Assembly (NCBI GenBank): GCA_036503065.1 | Contig: DASXXM010000315.1 | Coordinates: 1 to 8,203 of the forward strand | DNA from: DATEPR01 sp036503065 | GTDB lineage: Bacteria; Actinomycetota; Actinomycetes; Mycobacteriales; Pseudonocardiaceae | Direction: 5' to 3' | DNA: 8,203 nt | In this document: positions 6,292 through 8,203 of the stretch, piece by piece | Layout: each line of letters begins with the position of its first letter | Numbering within the stretch: the first letter of the stretch is position 1 | The notes under the pieces: model-generated | Database searches by the model: none | What the model was told of the DNA's origin: nothing | What the model saw: the letters and a program-made list of their open reading frames with translations, nothing else | Position numbers and translations under genes: made by a program

Positions 6292-6310
6292 CGCAGTGCT
6301 ACTGACGCAG
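6284..6310. repeat. 13-bp tandem direct repeat across both convergent stop codons
   Basis: GCTACTGACGCAG occurs at 6284-6296 and again at 6298-6310, a 14-bp period with one spacer base. Each copy contains TGA on the plus strand and TAG on the minus strand. The GH3 gene stops in the left copy (6289-6291) and the convergent gene in the right copy (6299-6301). Confidence 0.9.
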
Positions 6311-7231
6311 CGACCTGTCCACATGGGACGGTCCGGGTCGACCGTGACCGTCCCAGGTGCCGGAACTGTTCTGTTCGGGTATCGCGTCCGCGAGCGGCGC
6401 CTCCCGGGATGCCTCCGCGTGGAGCACTTCCGGCACCTCGATGTTGTTGACGACCGCACACAGCCGGGCCAGGGCGGCGACGATGTCCGCGGTGCCGCTC
6501 AGGTTGATGTCGGTGTCCGCGCGGGCCAACCACCACACGACGGCGCTGCCGGTGTCCTTCAGTACGTCGTTGGCCAGGTACGCGCGTTTGTTGCGCTCAC
6601 GCTCGCGTTCCTCTTCCCAGAGGACCTCGTCCTTGCGCAGCTCGGCCATCTTCTGCAGGCGGACCAGGTCGGTGTCCGAGACGCCCAGCTGGACGTGTGT
6701 CGCCCACGCCTCGACGAGGCCGGAACTGTCGCCGCGGACCGTGCCCAGGGCGCTGCTGAGCCGGAACTGCCCCAAGGTGTACCGATACGGCGGTTCCTGC
6801 ACGGTCACCTCGGTCGCGCGGGCCACGATGGCGTCGATGGCGAGCGCGGCCGGGTTGGCGTGCCGCCAGCCTGCGGGGCTGGGTATCTCGCGCCAGCAGA
6901 CCGTGGCCGAGAACAGGAAGTCGTAGTCCGGGATCGCGCTGGGCAGCGGCACGTTCGCCACGGTGTCGCTCGGGAACCGCGGTGGCGGCGGCGCCTGCTC
7001 CAGCTGGGGCGGCGGCGCGACCTGCTGTCGTCGTAGTTCGTCCTGCTGCGCCCGCTGTAATTCGGCCTGCTGTGCCCGGTACCGCATGGTCCGCCGGACC
7101 TGGAACGGAATGAGCGGCGACACCAGGATCAGCAGCAGCCACGGCCAGCCCAGGAGCAGCGCCAGCACGGCCGGCACGCCGACCGCACCGCCGGTGAGCA
7201 CGAAGAGCAGCGTCTTTTCTTCGGTGGTCAT
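6299..7231 (-). CDS. Membrane-anchored protein of unknown function
   Basis: I do not recognise this 310-aa protein. Residues 8-43 form a long hydrophobic stretch (one long or two short membrane segments, with GWPW between them). Then comes a basic/Gln-rich helix (44-70, RYRAQQAELQRAQQDELRRQQ-type repeats), a Pro-rich linker (72-86), and a soluble domain of about 220 aa. That domain begins YDFLFSATVCWR (103-114) and includes a highly charged helix LRKDEVLWEEERERERNKR (198-216) followed by AYLANDVLKD. The beta-rich start plus charged helix loosely recalls SPFH/band-7 membrane scaffolds, but this is only an impression. ATG 7231 has GGAG 8 nt upstream. It is convergent with the GH3 gene, with stops 7 nt apart, and lies behind a hairpin that separates it from the next minus-strand gene. 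Confidence 0.82.
   Translation of the reverse strand: MTTEEKTLLFVLTGGAVGVPAVLALLLGWPWLLLILVSPLIPFQVRRTMRYRAQQAELQRAQQDELRRQQVAPPPQLEQAPPPPRFPSDTVANVPLPSAIPDYDFLFSATVCWREIPSPAGWRHANPAALAIDAIVARATEVTVQEPPYRYTLGQFRLSSALGTVRGDSSGLVEAWATHVQLGVSDTDLVRLQKMAELRKDEVLWEEERERERNKRAYLANDVLKDTGSAVVWWLARADTDINLSGTADIVAALARLCAVVNNIEVPEVLHAEASREAPLADAIPEQNSSGTWDGHGRPGPSHVDRSLRQ
6324..6355 (+). terminator. Strong hairpin 33 nt after GH3; likely terminator
   Basis: TGGGACGGTC (6324-6333) pairs perfectly with GACCGTCCCA (6346-6355), a 10-bp GC-rich stem with a 12-nt loop that itself contains the palindrome GGTCGACC. It lacks a T-tract, common for actinobacterial terminators. It lies inside the C-terminal codons of the convergent gene, so it serves the plus strand while being coding on the minus strand. 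Confidence 0.6.
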
Positions 7232-7291
7232 CGAGTCGACTCCTCGGCGAACTCAGCCCCCGAGTCGACGACGTTACCGAGCGCTGCGGTA

Positions 7292-7334
7292 CGGGCGTTC
7301 TCTGTGACATCAAGTGTTCACAGAGAATCGCCCG
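7292..7334 (-). terminator. Long bipartite hairpin between two minus-strand genes
   Basis: CGGGCG + TTCTCTGTGA (7292-7307) pairs with TCACAGAGAA + CGCCCG (7318-7334): 16 pairs, a single bulged T at 7328, and a 10-nt loop. It starts 12 nt past the stop of the DUF1453-like gene, ideal for a rho-independent-type terminator, though no T-run follows on the minus strand. It also lies about 60 nt upstream of the next gene's start, so the AT-rich inner arms could be a regulator site. Confidence 0.75.
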
Positions 7335-7346
7335 ATCGGCCGACGC

Positions 7347-7844
7347 TCAGCTCAGGGCGCGGGACCGGTCGTCCGCGGCGAACGGGACGCCGCTGGACAT
7401 GCCGCGCAGGACCACAACCGCGGCTTCGCCGCACAGATTCAGGCCTGCGGCCAGCAGGATGCTGGACGTGGACAGCCCGGCCGTCACACCCATGGCACTC
7501 GCGGCCACCATCAGGCCGATCCGGGCGGCGATCGCGGCCACCCACCAGGCGAGGCTGGTCGGGCGGTAGCGCAGCCACAGGAAACCGTTGCGCTCGTAGA
7601 GATGCACCGACGTGCCGCGCAACGCGCCCAGTGCCAGCACGACAAGTCCGCTGACCACCAGGTAAGCGAGGTCAACCGAGGTCAGGTGCGGCACGGCCCG
7701 CGCGACGTCGACGCCGCCGATAACGGCGAGCACCAACGGCATCATGGCCGTTCGGCGCAGTTTTACCTGCTGCCCACGGAAACGGCTGACCAACACATAA
7801 CCGACCGCCGCGACGATCAGCGCGATCCGCAGGAATTCAGACAC
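7347..7844 (-). CDS. Small multi-pass membrane protein, DUF1453-like
   Basis: From GTG 7844 this is a 165-aa integral membrane protein with about five hydrophobic segments at roughly 2-21, 32-51, 56-75, 97-120 and 123-147. A short soluble loop between segments 3 and 4 reads HLYERNGFLWLRYRP. The sequence begins SEFLRIALIVAAVGYVLVSRFRGQ; the first helix followed by a basic R-x-R-G-Q turn, and the later W-R...W...R pattern, resemble actinobacterial DUF1453/CcdC-like proteins, whose function is unknown. The start was chosen because GGGGAG (7855-7850) lies 5 nt before GTG 7844; the frame is open to an ATG at 7889, but that extension is polar and lacks a good Shine-Dalgarno. The ending VPFAADDRSRALS is hydrophilic. 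The family call is tentative; membrane nature is clear. Confidence 0.78.
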   Translation of the reverse strand: MSEFLRIALIVAAVGYVLVSRFRGQQVKLRRTAMMPLVLAVIGGVDVARAVPHLTSVDLAYLVVSGLVVLALGALRGTSVHLYERNGFLWLRYRPTSLAWWVAAIAARIGLMVAASAMGVTAGLSTSSILLAAGLNLCGEAAVVVLRGMSSGVPFAADDRSRALS

Positions 7845-7872
7845 GACATCTCCCCACCCGACCCGGTCCCGA

Positions 7873-7936
7873 CCCGATGCCGACACCATCGGGACCCAGG
7901 CTGCCGCCGACCGGCCGCCGGAACGTCAACCGGCGG
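7873..7936. other. Two hairpins in the divergent intergenic region
   Basis: CCCGATG-N7-CATCGGG (7873-7893) and CCGCCGG-N8-CCGGCGG (7915-7936) are perfect 7-bp inverted repeats. The outer flank GGTCC (7865-7869) also pairs with GGACC (7892-7896) if the first stem shifts. They would be in the 5' leader of the DUF1453-like gene if its promoter lies farther right. Function is unknown; GC-rich intergenic DNA gives some such repeats by chance. The rest of 7937-7995 shows nothing definite. Confidence 0.4.
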
Positions 7937-7995
7937 GTGGATCACGGGTGGAACTCGGGCTCGTCGGGGTGGACCGCCGGGCGGGTCCGGTCGTC

Positions 7996-8024
7996 TTGAC
8001 GACCCGGGCACCACTCCCTATCGT
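7996..8024 (+). promoter_or_regulatory. Sigma-70-type promoter for the secreted-protein gene
   Basis: TTGACG (7996-8001), a 17-nt spacer, and TATCGT (8019-8024) fit the housekeeping actinobacterial consensus TTGAC-N17/18-TAnnnT well. Transcription would start near 8031, leaving an AT-rich leader of about 55 nt before the ATG at 8086. Confidence 0.65.
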
Positions 8025-8045
8025 CTCCTTTGTTCACATCTAAAA

Positions 8046-8060
8046 ATATCATTCAGATAT
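8046..8060. promoter_or_regulatory. AT-rich inverted repeat in the leader (candidate operator)
   Basis: ATATC-ATTCA-GATAT is a perfect 5-5-5 inverted repeat about 15-30 nt downstream of the predicted transcription start, in an AT-rich patch (8037-8060) that stands out from the GC-rich background. It could bind a repressor as a roadblock. This is suggestive only. Confidence 0.35.
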
Positions 8061-8085
8061 GCGAATGCGGTCAGGAAGGATCGCC

Positions 8086-8203
8086 ATGAGCCGGAACGGT
8101 ATTCGCTGGTCAGCAACAATAGGAGTCAGTGCCCTGCTGCTCGCCGCGTCGACGGCGGTCACGGCGGGCGCGGCGACACCAGTGATCGTCATCGACCAGA
8201 CGG
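8086..8203 (+). CDS. Secreted protein, 5' fragment (runs off the window)
   Basis: The window ends after 39 codons. The translation starts MSRNGIRWSATIGVSALLLA, with Arg residues, a hydrophobic core and an Ala-rich end (VTAGAATPVIV), a Sec signal peptide probably cleaved near residue 30. ATG 8086 has an excellent AGGAAGGA (8073-8080) 5 nt upstream and a matching promoter. What follows (TPVIVIDQT) is too short to place in a family. Its frame stays open to the window edge, so it is truncated by sampling rather than broken. Confidence 0.85.
   Translation, partial: MSRNGIRWSATIGVSALLLAASTAVTAGAATPVIVIDQT

Noticed and set aside
4503..6305. 600-codon plus-strand frame within the GH3 gene
   Set aside because: Translation is an Arg/Gly/His-rich string without domains; it is the +1 shadow of the GH3 coding frame.
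6296..7036. 246-codon plus-strand frame opposite the unknown membrane protein
   Set aside because: Arg-rich composition, and it would begin inside the convergent stop repeat; the minus-strand reading has a membrane anchor, linker and a good Shine-Dalgarno.
7303..7322. CRP-like site TGTGA...TCACA
   Set aside because: The half-sites are 10 bases apart, not the 6 needed for CRP, and they are part of a longer hairpin.
1..8203. CRISPR array, tRNA, defence or toxin-antitoxin system
   Set aside because: No spaced direct repeats, cloverleaf, or recognisable defence domains were found; the only RT is a standard group II intron protein rather than a retron or DRT type.

Overview
This is a high-GC window, most consistent with an actinomycete. 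The support is strong G/C preference at third codon positions, frequent GTG starts, Ala-rich Sec signal peptides, and an actinobacterial mix of FadR-type GntR, ROK and GH3 genes. I cannot name the genus from sequence alone.

Layout, left to right. (1) About 4-1936, minus strand: a complete group II intron with a 416-aa reverse transcriptase/maturase that lacks an HNH domain. Its RNA is recognisable: a 34-nt domain V, a 10-bp domain VI stem, a GTGTG 5' end, and EBS1 and EBS2 that match the 5' exon perfectly. The interior is visibly less GC-rich than the flanks, as expected for an immigrant element. (2) 1937-1962: the 5' exon is a hairpin. Its 3' arm is IBS1 and its loop holds IBS2. It lies about 80 nt past a regulator gene and may be that operon's terminator. 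(3) 2039-3113, minus: an L-rhamnose-mutarotase-like sugar epimerase followed by a FadR/FCD-type GntR regulator. The same CATCGGATG palindrome sits just before the Shine-Dalgarno of each, which suggests autoregulation. (4) 3249-6291, plus: a ROK-family regulator, then a secreted GH3 (NagZ-like) glycosidase, with two palindromes in the gap between them. (5) 6299-7844, minus: a membrane-anchored protein of unknown function and a small DUF1453-like multi-pass membrane protein, separated by a strong hairpin. (6) 7845-8203: a divergent intergenic region with hairpins and a good promoter, leading to the first 39 codons of a secreted protein cut by the window end.

Functional reading (inference): the centre is a carbohydrate-sensing and scavenging patch. 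A secreted glycosidase releases sugars, a ROK regulator may sense them, and a mutarotase/GntR pair handles a free aldose, possibly a 6-deoxysugar. No transporter or kinase is in the window, so the substrate is unknown. The intron appears to have inserted at the 3' end of the mutarotase/GntR operon without breaking a visible gene. I see no CRISPR array, tRNA, rRNA or transposase. The most unusual point is that the intron's IBS1 can pair either with EBS1 or with an identical sequence in the exon's own hairpin.
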